A DNA stretch of 11,509 nucleotides from Pseudobdellovibrionaceae bacterium (GTDB taxonomy: Bacteria > Bdellovibrionota > Bdellovibrionia > Bdellovibrionales > JAMPXM01), in contig CAJYOV010000081.1 of NCBI GenBank assembly GCA_913776405.1, positions 1-11,509 of the forward strand. The letters are read 5' to 3'. Of the stretch, positions 1 to 7,080 are shown piece after piece. Made by a program: the position numbers and the translations under genes. Below the pieces are notes generated by a model. The model was not told where the DNA came from. It searched no databases and saw nothing but the letters and a program-made list of their open reading frames with translations. Position 1 is the stretch's first letter. Each line of letters starts with the position of its first letter.

Positions 1-453
1 GGTGAAGCAAACGGCCTCGGCGTTGTTGCGCGTCTCGGCATTCACGTGAACGACATCATCTTCGTTGCGGCTGACGGTCGTTACAGCAAATTGCGCCACA
101 ACCTCTCGCTCTACGACGGCAAAACAGATGCTGACGCTTGGCAGTTGGCTCCAGTCGTAGGTGTTCAGACTCCTTACGCGGGCATCCGTGTTTGGGCAGG
201 CTACGTAGCGGCAGCAGGCCTTGATCCAAAAGGCGCTGACGGCTGGGATATCAAGTACGAAAAGGGACAAGGTTGGCTCGCAGGTGCTGGTCTTCGCCTT
301 GGCATCGTTAGCTTGAACTTGGAATACAAAAACGTTCAGTTCGACCGCATGGTTGCACAGAACAACCCAGGTCCAATCACAATCGGTTCGACAGACATCG
401 AGGGTGAAGACCGCGCATGGATCGCATCCCTCACGTTCCCACTCGCTTTGTAA
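1..453 (+). CDS. Outer-membrane beta-barrel protein, C-terminal part (5' end outside window)
   Basis: The frame is open from base 1 and ends at TAA 451-453. The GTG at 46 is internal, because in-frame codons before it (GEANGLGVVARLGIH) continue the same alternating pattern. The visible 150 residues are mostly short amphipathic strands of alternating polar and hydrophobic residues, joined by Gly/Asp/Asn-rich turns (for example GIRVWAGYV, WLAGAGLRLGIVSLNLEYK, AWIASLTFPLAL). This is the pattern of a small outer-membrane barrel. The last strand ends in Leu and not the usual aromatic residue, although a Phe lies four residues from the end. Codon choice is strongly biased to CGT, GGT, GTT and AAC, which suggests high expression. 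The exact family cannot be named because the signal peptide and N-terminal half are missing. It converges on the MltB-like gene with only 6 bp between stop codons. Confidence 0.6.
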   Translation, partial: GEANGLGVVARLGIHVNDIIFVAADGRYSKLRHNLSLYDGKTDADAWQLAPVVGVQTPYAGIRVWAGYVAAAGLDPKGADGWDIKYEKGQGWLAGAGLRLGIVSLNLEYKNVQFDRMVAQNNPGPITIGSTDIEGEDRAWIASLTFPLAL

Positions 454-459
454 GATAAT

Positions 460-1467
460 TTATTCGGAGGCCATCGATCGAGAGTCGATCTTCTCGGCTA
501 GCGACAAGATGGCCTTCGCATAGTCTTTACTGTTGTTGTACTTCATCAAAGCCGGCACTTGAGAGTCGGCTTTCTCAGTTTTCCAGCCGTGATCGCTTAA
601 GTAATGACCGACCGATTGAATGGCGTCGGCGGCATCGTCAAGATTTGGCTGGGCTGGCGGGTTCATTGAACGAGACCATTTAATATAGCTCGAAGGCAAA
701 AACTGCGGCATTCCAAACGCGCCTGAGAATGAGCCTCGAAACCCGCTCCCGATATCCCACTTCCAGGAATAGACCTTCTCAAGAGCTTTCAATTCACCCA
801 TCGCCCACGCAGCTTTGCGCTCCGTGCGCGCGAGAATTTCTTGCTTGTCGGTCTCGGTGATTGAGTCCGTGTAGCGATAAGTCTGGCTCAAGAGATAGTC
901 TTGCACGTTCTTCTTCGGCGCCTGGATGATGTGAAGGTAGACACTCGGAATATGGTAGTTCCCGATTGTCTTTCCGAAGCGTGATTCGATAAAGAGCAGG
1001 CTCGCGATCACTTCCGAAGGCACTTTGTAAGCGGCTTGGGCCTTCTCGAGTGCGACTTTGTTCTTCTCAGAGAACTGGCGAACTTCTTTGGCAGCTTGAT
1101 CTGTGACCTGGATGCCGTGATAGTCCGATTTCTTTAGGTAGAGAATCGTATTGAGGCGCAACACTTCTTCGTAACCTTTAGGTTCATAGGTCTTCAAGAC
1201 TTGCTTGATAAACCCTTTCGAGAAGCCTTCGGTCTCGAGTTGCGTACGCAAGTAAGCGACGTCTGGAACGATCTTAGGTTCTTTCTTCAGCGCCTTCTTG
1301 GAAGGACGCTTCGTCTTCGTCTTCGTTTTTGCTTTTGCACGCTTTGCTAAACGAGCGGGCGAGCGATCGCTCGCGACAGACTGCTGCGCGCTTGCGAGAG
1401 ACGGCATCTGCGCTCCGGCAAGAGAGACTGCGGCAACAAAAGGAAGAAGCAAAAATCGTGTTCTCAT
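460..1467 (-). CDS. MltB-type lytic murein transglycosylase (SLT_2 / GH103), exported
   Basis: The product should cleave peptidoglycan glycan strands with formation of 1,6-anhydro-MurNAc ends, acting in the periplasm. It is 335 aa from ATG 1467. Residues 1-27 form a Sec signal peptide (MRTRFLLLPF start, likely cut after SLASA). Residues 39-64 are a Lys-rich low-complexity linker including KTKTKTK. The SLT_2 domain follows: LLFIESRFG carries the presumed catalytic Glu161, matching the ETRYG region of E. coli MltB. SGAFGMPQFLPSSY near 248-261 matches MltB's GAMGYGQFMPSSY. An in-frame GTG at 1479 adds four residues, but it has no Shine-Dalgarno, while AAAGAG (1471-1476) lies just before the ATG at a short 3-nt spacing. 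No clear lipobox is seen, unlike E. coli MltB. It lies 76 bp downstream of the GFA-like gene on the same strand. Confidence 0.88.
   Translation of the reverse strand: MRTRFLLLPFVAAVSLAGAQMPSLASAQQSVASDRSPARLAKRAKAKTKTKTKRPSKKALKKEPKIVPDVAYLRTQLETEGFSKGFIKQVLKTYEPKGYEEVLRLNTILYLKKSDYHGIQVTDQAAKEVRQFSEKNKVALEKAQAAYKVPSEVIASLLFIESRFGKTIGNYHIPSVYLHIIQAPKKNVQDYLLSQTYRYTDSITETDKQEILARTERKAAWAMGELKALEKVYSWKWDIGSGFRGSFSGAFGMPQFLPSSYIKWSRSMNPPAQPNLDDAADAIQSVGHYLSDHGWKTEKADSQVPALMKYNNSKDYAKAILSLAEKIDSRSMASE
1310..1326. repeat. TTCGTC hexanucleotide microsatellite inside the MltB-like gene
   Basis: Nearly three tandem copies of TTCGTC lie here. On the coding strand they read as ACG AAG units and encode Lys-Thr repeats in the linker between signal peptide and catalytic domain. 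The unit is six bases, so gain or loss of copies would keep the frame and only change linker length. Confidence 0.55.
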
Positions 1468-1543
1468 GAACTCTTTCACTCGGAAAATCGGAGGTAGCGC
1501 CCGAGACCTGAGTCGGCAAATCTCGACTATCTACGAGTCTAGG

Positions 1544-2125
1544 TTAACCGCGACCCACAAGGTCGTGCCGCTTGTGCCAGTCGGCGATGGACTCGTCTGG
1601 GTAGCGAGTGAAGGTGAGGTCTTGATCGCCGATCTGCGGTTCGACCCAGGGCGCCTTAAATTCCAACATGATGTGTGTTTTCGACGGCGGCACGGGAAGA
1701 GCCGTATCGATTGCCGAGCTGAAGGGGTGACAAAGTTCAGGGTACTCGTCGTCATAGACCCAGAGTGAGGTGCCACACTCCCCGCAGAAGTGACGCTCAC
1801 CGGAGCTAATGTGCGCGTGCGCGTCTTCAGGGTTTTTCACGCGTGCGTGATGGATCTTAATAAATTCCTGGCCTGAGATATTCAGCGTGCGCGTGTCGGC
1901 GCTTAAGTTGATCGCGTAACCGCCACCACCTTGGGTTTTGCGACAGATGCTGCAGTAACAAAGCTGATACGGATAAACGTAGTCACTCTTCACACTGAAG
2001 GTCACTCGGCCGCACTGACAAGAGCCATCAAGCTGTATCTTGGGTTCGTGGGCGGGCTGAGACTTTCTTTTTGAATGAAGCTTCGTCTCGGACGTCGTTT
2101 TCGCGCGTGCGCTTTTTTGTGTCAT
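1544..2125 (-). CDS. GFA/CENP-V family zinc protein (glutathione-dependent formaldehyde-activating enzyme-like)
   Basis: This is a 193-aa protein with the cysteine layout of the Gfa family: CQC at 36-38, CYCSIC at 56-61 and CGEC at 114-117. In the family these seven cysteines bind two zinc ions. Founding member Gfa was described as speeding S-hydroxymethylglutathione formation, but most homologues have unknown substrates, so a formaldehyde role here is only inferred. The first ~32 residues are a basic, Lys/Ser/Thr-rich extension before the domain and do not look like a signal peptide, so the protein is probably cytoplasmic. ATG 2125 is preceded by GAGGTG about 5 nt upstream, which supports the start. 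A weak terminator sits just upstream, at the end of the ABC-F gene, so this gene probably has its own promoter; I could not identify one convincingly. Confidence 0.85.
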   Translation of the reverse strand: MTQKSARAKTTSETKLHSKRKSQPAHEPKIQLDGSCQCGRVTFSVKSDYVYPYQLCYCSICRKTQGGGGYAINLSADTRTLNISGQEFIKIHHARVKNPEDAHAHISSGERHFCGECGTSLWVYDDEYPELCHPFSSAIDTALPVPPSKTHIMLEFKAPWVEPQIGDQDLTFTRYPDESIADWHKRHDLVGRG

Positions 2126-2142
2126 CTGTGCACCTCGGATCA

Positions 2143-2174
2143 GAAAAACAAAACGGACCCTTTAACTTTAAAGG
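2143..2174 (-). terminator. Weak intrinsic terminator after the ABC-F gene
   Basis: Reading the minus strand, CCTTTA (2174-2169) can pair with TAAAGG (2164-2159) around a 4-nt loop, and a T-rich run GTTTTGTTTTT follows (2153-2143). The stem is AT-rich and short, so strength is doubtful. Its place between the ABC-F stop and the GFA-like start is right for ending ABC-F transcription. Confidence 0.4.
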
Positions 2175-2244
2175 TGATCGGGCCCGCAAGGTTTTAAAAT
2201 CCTATGCTCAAACGATCACACGGACCGCGTAAGCAGCACTTTCT

Positions 2245-3849
2245 TTACGCGTTTGGTTTGTTGCGCGCGATGTACTCATCGTAAGTCATGTACTGATCGT
2301 CTTTCAAACGACCGTCTGGGCCGATTTCGACGATGCGATTTGCAACTGACTGAATGAACTCGTGGTCATGTGTGGTGAAAAGGACGGTGCCCTTAAAGCG
2401 CTGAACGCCTTCGTTCACCGCACTGATCGATTCGAGATCCAAGTGGTTGGTTGGCCCGTCGAGCATGATCACGTTCGCGCCTGAAAGCATCATCTTCGAG
2501 AGCATGCAGCGCACTTTTTCGCCGCCGGAAAGAACCGATGGGCTCTTCAGAGCTTCAGTGCCTGAGAAAAGCATTTTGCCTAAAAAGCCGCGCACAAACG
2601 ATTCATCTTTTTCTTCAGAAAATTCTCGGAGCCAGTCAACGAGAGTGGCGTGCGGAGTCTCGTCGAAGTACTTCGAGTTATCGGTCGGAAAGTAGCTAAC
2701 GGTCGTTGTGACACCCCAGTTGTAGGTACCTGAATCCGCCTTCGCTTCACCGGCGAGAATATCGAGAAGCGCTGTCTTCGCGATATCATTGCGACCGAGC
2801 AAGATGATCTTGTCGCCTTTTTTTACGTTCAGACTGAAGTCTTTTAAAAGAACTTCGCCGGCCTCTGTTTTGTTGAGACGATCGATCGTGAGAATGTCGT
2901 TACCGGCTTCTCGCTTTTGATCGAAGCCCACGTAAGGCTGCTTGCGAGTCGAAATCGGAAGATCGGTGAGATCGAGTTTCTCGAGTTGTTTTTGACGAGA
3001 AGAGGCTTGGCTCGACTTCGAAGCGTTTGCGCTAAAGCGACGAATGAAGCTTTTCAATTCTTCTGCTTTATCGGCGTTCTTCTTCAGTTGGTCTGAACGA
3101 AGGCGTTGATTGAGTTCGCTCGACTGCTTCCAGAAATCGTAGTTACCCGTATAAACGGTCACTTTCGAGAAATCGATGTCGGCAATGTGACTGCAAACTT
3201 TATTGAGGAAGTAGCGATCGTGCGAAACGACGATCACGGTGTTTTCGAACTTCAACAAAAAGTCTTCGAGCCACTGGATGGCGTAGATGTCTAAGTGGTT
3301 CGTCGGTTCGTCGAGAAGGAGAACGTCCGGTTTGCCAATCAGCGCTTGAGCCAAGAGAACTTTAACTTTGTCGCCAGCGTCTAAGTCTTTAACCAGCTTT
3401 TCGTGCATGGTGACGGGGATGCCGAGACCTTCCAGCATGGCACCAGCTTCAGACTCCGCATTCCAACCGTCCATCTCGGCGAACTGTGTTTCAAGCTCCG
3501 ACGCTCGAATGCCGTCTTCTTCGCTGAAATCGGGTTTCGCGTAAAGAGCGTCTTTTTCTTCGATGATCTTGAAGAGAGCTTCGTTGCCCATCATGACAGC
3601 TTTAAGAACAGGGACGTCATCGTAGGCGAAATGGTTCTGCTTTAAGATCGACATGTTGAGGCCGCCCGGCATGTGAACTTCACCGGTATTAGGCTCGATC
3701 TCGCCAGAGAGGATTTTTAGGAACGTCGATTTGCCGGCGCCGTTTGCGCCGATGAGGCCGTAGCAGTTGCCGGGGGTGAATTTGACATTCACGTCTTCGA
3801 AAAGCTTTTTGCCACCGAAACGCAGACTCACATTAGATGTACTGATCAT
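2245..3849 (-). CDS. ybiT: ABC-F family ATPase, YbiT/YkpA type
   Basis: This soluble tandem-ATPase protein belongs to the ABC-F family, whose studied members act on the ribosome in translation or antibiotic protection. It has no membrane segments. From ATG 3849 it is 534 aa, close to E. coli YbiT (530), and the sequence begins MISTSNVSLRFGG, colinear with that family. Domain 1 has Walker A GANGAGKST (34-42), Walker B LLLDEPTNHLD (Glu181) and switch His near 209; its signature motif is degenerate, as in YbiT. The linker carries SFIRRFSANASKSSQASSR. Domain 2 keeps LSGGEK (440-445) and His494, but its P-loop reads GRNDIAKT (352-359) and Walker B reads MLDGPTNHLD, with Gly465 for the catalytic Glu. 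From memory, YkpA-like relatives share the altered P-loop. An in-frame GTG at 3900 would add 17 Ser-rich residues and has GGTGGAG upstream; it cannot be ruled out. Confidence 0.92.
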   Translation of the reverse strand: MISTSNVSLRFGGKKLFEDVNVKFTPGNCYGLIGANGAGKSTFLKILSGEIEPNTGEVHMPGGLNMSILKQNHFAYDDVPVLKAVMMGNEALFKIIEEKDALYAKPDFSEEDGIRASELETQFAEMDGWNAESEAGAMLEGLGIPVTMHEKLVKDLDAGDKVKVLLAQALIGKPDVLLLDEPTNHLDIYAIQWLEDFLLKFENTVIVVSHDRYFLNKVCSHIADIDFSKVTVYTGNYDFWKQSSELNQRLRSDQLKKNADKAEELKSFIRRFSANASKSSQASSRQKQLEKLDLTDLPISTRKQPYVGFDQKREAGNDILTIDRLNKTEAGEVLLKDFSLNVKKGDKIILLGRNDIAKTALLDILAGEAKADSGTYNWGVTTTVSYFPTDNSKYFDETPHATLVDWLREFSEEKDESFVRGFLGKMLFSGTEALKSPSVLSGGEKVRCMLSKMMLSGANVIMLDGPTNHLDLESISAVNEGVQRFKGTVLFTTHDHEFIQSVANRIVEIGPDGRLKDDQYMTYDEYIARNKPNA

Positions 3850-3888
3850 GATGGAGAATGAGTTACCGGAAGAGGCACGAGAATTCAA

Positions 3889-3916
3889 GGTGGACGCCAC
3901 TTAAGTACGCTCCACC
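3889..3916 (-). promoter_or_regulatory. Inverted repeat in the ABC-F leader
   Basis: GGTGGACGC (3889-3897) and GCTCCACC (3909-3916) can pair as an 8-bp stem with one bulged base, around an 11-nt loop that includes ACTTAAGT. It lies 39 bp upstream of the preferred ATG. It also contains both the alternative GTG start (3900) and its Shine-Dalgarno-like GGTGGAG, which would be sequestered in the stem. It could be an operator, a leader hairpin or chance. Confidence 0.35.
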
Positions 3917-3930
3917 CGAACCCGCTATGC

Positions 3931-3958
3931 AAAAACTTAGTAGCTGATGAGGTCAGCT
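3931..3958 (-). terminator. Possible weak terminator after the Slt-type gene
   Basis: On the minus strand a perfect AGCTGA/TCAGCT stem (3958-3953 with 3947-3942) closes a 5-nt loop at the stop codon of the Slt gene. A TTTTT run follows at 3935-3931. The stem is only 6 bp and six bases separate it from the T-run, so read-through into the ABC-F gene is likely. Confidence 0.33.
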
Positions 3959-4717
3959 CTTGGTGAGTTTGGCCGATTTACGCTTTTCAGCCAGAGTCTC
4001 CGACATTGTCTCGTAGTACTGAACGTACCGTTTCATCACGTGGATCGGATAATCTTTCGGCCACACATTTCGATCGAGGGCATTTGCGACATTCGTTTGG
4101 CCCATATTGTAGGCCGCAAGATAAAGGCGTGCGTGCATGTCGAAATGATCCCGCAGATAGCTCAGGTACGTTGCGCCGATGATGATGTTCGTTGCCGGGT
4201 CAAAAAGTGATCTGTCGCCCGACCATTTGAGGCCGTCACGCTTTGCGATCCACTCCGCCGTGCTTGGGCGAAGCTGCATAAGACCGATTTCGCCGACACC
4301 GCCCACTTTATCAGGGCGGAAGCTGCTTTCGCCTTCAATGACCGACATCAGAAAGACCGGATCGAATTTATGCTTTAAGCTTTCGTCGATAATCGTTTGT
4401 GCGACTTTTTGATATTGAGAGCGGTACTTCTTTGGGAGCTTCTCTTTGGTCCAACGGTAAATCTGTCCGTTGATCTTCGGAATATCCTCACCCGTGATCG
4501 CGATAGATGACTTATAACGCTTACCGAAGAGTTCGCGTGCATGTTTGATGCGGGTTTCGCGTTGCGCGTCCGAAAGACGTTGAGTCGCCGAAAAAGCCGG
4601 TGCCGCTACCAGAAGTGCGATCAAGCTAAGTGCAACTGAATAGAAAAGACGGTAACCACTCAAGCTGAAGCTTAAGCGAGAGACACTTCTCGTTTTGAGA
4701 CGAACGTACGACGCCAT
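3953..4717 (-). CDS. Slt-type lytic transglycosylase (SLT_1 / GH23), exported
   Basis: The 254-aa product should cut the MurNAc-GlcNAc bond of peptidoglycan in the periplasm. The GH23 core is clear: VIEGESSFRP with presumed catalytic Glu130, GEIGLMQLRPSTA (142-154), then LYLAAYNMG (198-206) and YPIHVMKRYVQYY near 223-235. The N-terminus has a long basic n-region (RLKTRSVSRLSFSLSGYR), then a hydrophobic run (residues ~25-40) and a cleavage-like AFSA at 41-44, so it is exported or briefly N-anchored. It has one catalytic domain and no visible LysM or SH3 repeat, so it resembles small Slt/MltC/MltE-type enzymes and not the full-length 70-kDa Slt. ATG 4717 is preceded by GGAGGA (4728-4723) with a 5-nt spacer, a strong start. 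It lies 114 bp downstream of the PAP2 gene. Confidence 0.9.
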   Translation of the reverse strand: MASYVRLKTRSVSRLSFSLSGYRLFYSVALSLIALLVAAPAFSATQRLSDAQRETRIKHARELFGKRYKSSIAITGEDIPKINGQIYRWTKEKLPKKYRSQYQKVAQTIIDESLKHKFDPVFLMSVIEGESSFRPDKVGGVGEIGLMQLRPSTAEWIAKRDGLKWSGDRSLFDPATNIIIGATYLSYLRDHFDMHARLYLAAYNMGQTNVANALDRNVWPKDYPIHVMKRYVQYYETMSETLAEKRKSAKLTKS

Positions 4718-4831
4718 ACGTATCCTCCGGACACTTAGACGTCAGAGCAAAAGGCGTGCTTTCCTAACAGTTCCACGTTCGAGAAGAGACACGTGAGACT
4801 GTCGAAAGGTCGTCGGCTGTCGAACGAAAAG

Positions 4832-5506
4832 TCAGATCCTGATGGCGGCAGAGGCCTTCACACGATGTTGACGATAAAAATCGAAAACTAAAGCAGTCGA
4901 GAGCGTCCATGTCGAACCAAGACAGAAACCCGCGAGGACATCTGTCGTGTAATGAACGCCCAGATAAATACGAGAGAGCCCAATTAGGATGAACGTGAAG
5001 GTCGCAAAACCAATGCAGAAGGTTTTTTGAATTTTAGAGCGCAGAATCTCAGCCGCGAGCAGTCCGAAGGCGAGGTACATGGCGCTCGACCCAAGTGCGT
5101 GGCCGCTGGGGAAAGAATATTCAGAAACTTGGACGAGACGGTCTGCTAAGTCGGGCCTTGGGCGCGCAAAGTAGAGTTTCAGAATGCGAGGCAGAAGAGC
5201 GGCGCCTGCGCAAACAACGAGAAGCTCGATGATTCGGAGACGCTGACGGAAGAGAGCGAGAAAACCGAAGATCGCGATCGAAAACCACGTCAGCACCGTG
5301 AATGTGCCTAGGGCTGTGATGTCGACAGCCGCTTTTGTCAGTGTCTCGGTACGGGCTGCTTTGAATGCGTTAAAGACGTAAGAGTCGAGTTCAAAAAACC
5401 AGCTTTGATCCTTCGGTAGGAGTAAGAGGCTCGACGCTATCACGGCAAAGCCGAGAACGCCGACCACACAGAACAACGCGTACCAGAACTTACGTGTGTG
5501 AATCAT
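4832..5506 (-). CDS. PAP2-family membrane phosphatase
   Basis: This 224-aa membrane protein carries the full PAP2/acid phosphatase signature: KLYFARPRP (Lys110 to Pro118, KxxxxxxRP), PSGH (133-136) and SRIYLGVHYTTD (Ser178, Arg179, His185, Asp189). About six hydrophobic segments are visible, near residues 8-30, 63-86, 93-108, 138-155, 162-182 and 190-208, which puts the active site at the membrane surface. Family members dephosphorylate lipid phosphates such as phosphatidate, phosphatidylglycerol phosphate or undecaprenyl pyrophosphate. The substrate here cannot be read from sequence; a nearby transglycosylase gives only weak support for the last. No Shine-Dalgarno is visible before ATG 5506. 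It diverges from the sugar dehydrogenase gene across 34 bp, so its promoter must overlap that gene. Confidence 0.88.
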   Translation of the reverse strand: MIHTRKFWYALFCVVGVLGFAVIASSLLLLPKDQSWFFELDSYVFNAFKAARTETLTKAAVDITALGTFTVLTWFSIAIFGFLALFRQRLRIIELLVVCAGAALLPRILKLYFARPRPDLADRLVQVSEYSFPSGHALGSSAMYLAFGLLAAEILRSKIQKTFCIGFATFTFILIGLSRIYLGVHYTTDVLAGFCLGSTWTLSTALVFDFYRQHRVKASAAIRI

Positions 5507-5540
5507 AGATTGGGTTTATCGTTTTGCTCGGAGGTCAGCA

Positions 5541-6632
5541 ATGTTTCTCGCCCTAATTTCAGCGCTCACGGTCTTTTTCACACAACCAGCACTGGCGTTA
5601 GAATCCGAAGGCCAGCCGTTTACGTTCGAGGTTCTGACAGAGCAGAAGGACGTCATTTGGGGATTTGATTTTTTGCCAGATGGCCGCGTGATCTTTACCG
5701 AAAGAAAAGGCGCCATTAAGATTCTCGATCCGAAGACGAAAGCTGTCACTGTTGTGAGTGGCGCCCCCGCAGTTTGGGCGAATGGCCAAGGGGGGCTTCT
5801 CGATATTCGAGTTCATCCTAAAGATCCGAACCGCATCTATCTCAGCTTTTCTCAACCGGTGGGCAAAAAGAACGCGACGACAGCGCTTGCTGTCGGCACC
5901 TTAAGTGGCCTCAACCTGAAAGAAGTGAAGGTGCTCCTTTCAGGCAAAGAACCGAGCGATGAAGACATTCATTTCGGCTCGCGCATCGAATTCGATGGAA
6001 AGGGCCATCTCTTCGCAACCATGGGTGAACGCAATGCGAGGCCTAACGCGCAAAGCCTCTCGTTTCACACAGGTAAAATCGTTCGTCTCAACGAAGATGG
6101 CTCTGTTCCGAAAGACAACCCTTTCGTCGGTAAGAAAGACGCGCTGCCAGAGATCTGGTCGCTGGGTCATAGAAGCAACCAGGGGCTTGCGATGAACTTT
6201 GCGACCGGCGATCTGTGGGAAGCTGAGATGGGGCCTCGCGGAGGCGATGAACTGAACCTTATAAAGCCAGGTGCTAACTACGGTTGGGCCGTCGTCACTT
6301 ACGGGCGTGAATACTGGGGTCCTAAGATCGGTGAGGGAACATCAAAAAAAGGGATGGAAGACCCAATCGCCTACTGGGTGCCTTCGATTTCGCCTTCCGC
6401 GATTGCATTTTACACCGGCGACAAATTCCCCAAGTGGAAGGGCAATCTGTTTGTCGCAACTCTGAGTGGCCAGCATCTGCGCCGCTTGGTGCTTGAGAAC
6501 CAAAAGGTCGTCAAACAAGAAGAGCTCTTAAAAGACAAAGACCTTCGCTTCAGAAACGTGCGCACCGGCCCTGACGGGAACCTTTACGTTTCAACGGACG
6601 ACGGCAAAATCGCACGCCTGGTTCACCAGTGA
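5541..6632 (+). CDS. PQQ-dependent aldose sugar dehydrogenase-like protein (GSDH/YliI family), periplasmic
   Basis: The 363-aa protein resembles E. coli YliI and soluble glucose dehydrogenase, beta-propellers that oxidise aldose sugars with pyrroloquinoline quinone in the periplasm. Residues 1-19 are a Sec signal peptide (cut after QPALA). Family blocks occur in order: WGFDFLPDGRVIFTER (40-55), GQGGLLDIRVHP (82-93), IHFGSRIEFDGKGHLF (143-158, with His144 at the place of the catalytic His), GHRSNQGLAMN (209-219), EMGPRGGDELNLI (229-241), NYGW (246-249) and FRNVRTGPDGNLYV (337-350). Two blocks vary from YliI: EMGPRGGDE in place of EHGPRGGDE and RSNQG in place of RNPQG. GGAGG (5530-5534) with a 6-nt spacer fixes ATG 5541. 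No PQQ synthesis genes are in the window, so cofactor supply is unknown. Confidence 0.88.
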   Translation: MFLALISALTVFFTQPALALESEGQPFTFEVLTEQKDVIWGFDFLPDGRVIFTERKGAIKILDPKTKAVTVVSGAPAVWANGQGGLLDIRVHPKDPNRIYLSFSQPVGKKNATTALAVGTLSGLNLKEVKVLLSGKEPSDEDIHFGSRIEFDGKGHLFATMGERNARPNAQSLSFHTGKIVRLNEDGSVPKDNPFVGKKDALPEIWSLGHRSNQGLAMNFATGDLWEAEMGPRGGDELNLIKPGANYGWAVVTYGREYWGPKIGEGTSKKGMEDPIAYWVPSISPSAIAFYTGDKFPKWKGNLFVATLSGQHLRRLVLENQKVVKQEELLKDKDLRFRNVRTGPDGNLYVSTDDGKIARLVHQ

Positions 6633-6662
6633 CGAATGCGGAATTGATCTCTGCGGAGTGAA

Positions 6663-6693
6663 AGAGGCATCGCTCGGCCAGAACGATGCCTCT
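6663..6693. terminator. Perfect 10-bp hairpin between convergent genes (bidirectional terminator candidate)
   Basis: AGAGGCATCG (6663-6672) pairs perfectly with CGATGCCTCT (6684-6693) across an 11-nt loop. It lies between the sugar dehydrogenase stop (6632) and the small secreted gene stop (6720). Neither side has a strong T-run directly after the stem: a TTTTGTT stretch lies about 10 nt downstream on plus, and only TTT follows on minus. It fits a shared terminator or transcript-end stabiliser. Confidence 0.6.
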
Positions 6694-6719
6694 GAAGATG
6701 GATTTTGTTACGGTTTCAA

Positions 6720-7040
6720 TCAGCCTGCGCGCGTGAAGTCGATTGATTCGACAAAGAAGCCAGATTCGTCGTTTGTGATTTCGATTGTCGTTCCAACGAA
6801 AACGTCTAATTTTTCATTCAAGCATTCTTGTTTCAAGACAGTTTGGCCAGGAGTCTGGCTTGGTTTAACCGAGCGTTTGCAGCTTGCAACCGACATTTTC
6901 GCCGCCTGAGCTCCTTGAAGAAGCGCCGCCTTTACCAGTGGGTTTTTGAGAGCGGCGCGCTTGTCGCTGCCGAGATCTGCGTGGGCGATCGAAGTCGTGA
7001 GAGACGCGAGAAGAACGAGAGACATGAGAGCTGCTTTCAT
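6720..7040 (-). CDS. Small secreted protein of unknown function
   Basis: I do not recognise a family. The 106-aa product has a clear Sec signal peptide (MKAALMSLVLLASLTTSIAHA, cut after residue 21), leaving about 85 residues for the periplasm or beyond. The mature part starts with a helical, Ala/Lys-rich stretch (22-50). It then has two cysteines (54 and 73) that could form a disulfide, and a likely beta-rich end (LDVFVGTTIEITNDESGFFVESIDF). ATG 7040 follows GAAAGG with a 5-nt T-rich spacer. Upstream on the same strand, TATACT (7086-7081) is a good -10 element, with TTGACG (7107-7102) as a -35 at a short 15-bp spacing. That -35 is half of a palindrome shared with the divergent TetR gene, so TetR repression is likely but inferred. 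Confidence 0.75.
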   Translation of the reverse strand: MKAALMSLVLLASLTTSIAHADLGSDKRAALKNPLVKAALLQGAQAAKMSVASCKRSVKPSQTPGQTVLKQECLNEKLDVFVGTTIEITNDESGFFVESIDFTRAG

Positions 7041-7080
7041 AAAAACCTTTCTAAACCGACGTTAATTCGTCTTGACACAA

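Noticed and set aside
1480..1543. Overlapping short inverted repeats (CGAGA/TCTCG, GACT/AGTC) between the GFA-like and MltB-like genes
   Set aside because: Arms of 4-5 bp compete with each other and no T-run follows; not distinguishable from chance.
1298..1768. Open frame of 156 codons on the plus strand
   Set aside because: It lies antisense to the MltB-like and GFA-like genes, has an Arg/Phe-rich composition of a shadow frame and no domain; the minus-strand genes are well supported.
2189..2203. AGGTTTTAAAATCCT near-palindrome downstream of the ABC-F gene
   Set aside because: Imperfect and AT-rich; it might be part of a promoter for the GFA-like gene but no matching -35/-10 pair is convincing.
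4774..4825. TTCGA/TCGAA inverted repeat around CACGTG, and repeated TTTCGACAG, upstream of the Slt gene
   Set aside because: The arms are 5 bp with a 19-nt gap and the flanks of CACGTG do not pair; no promoter elements line up.
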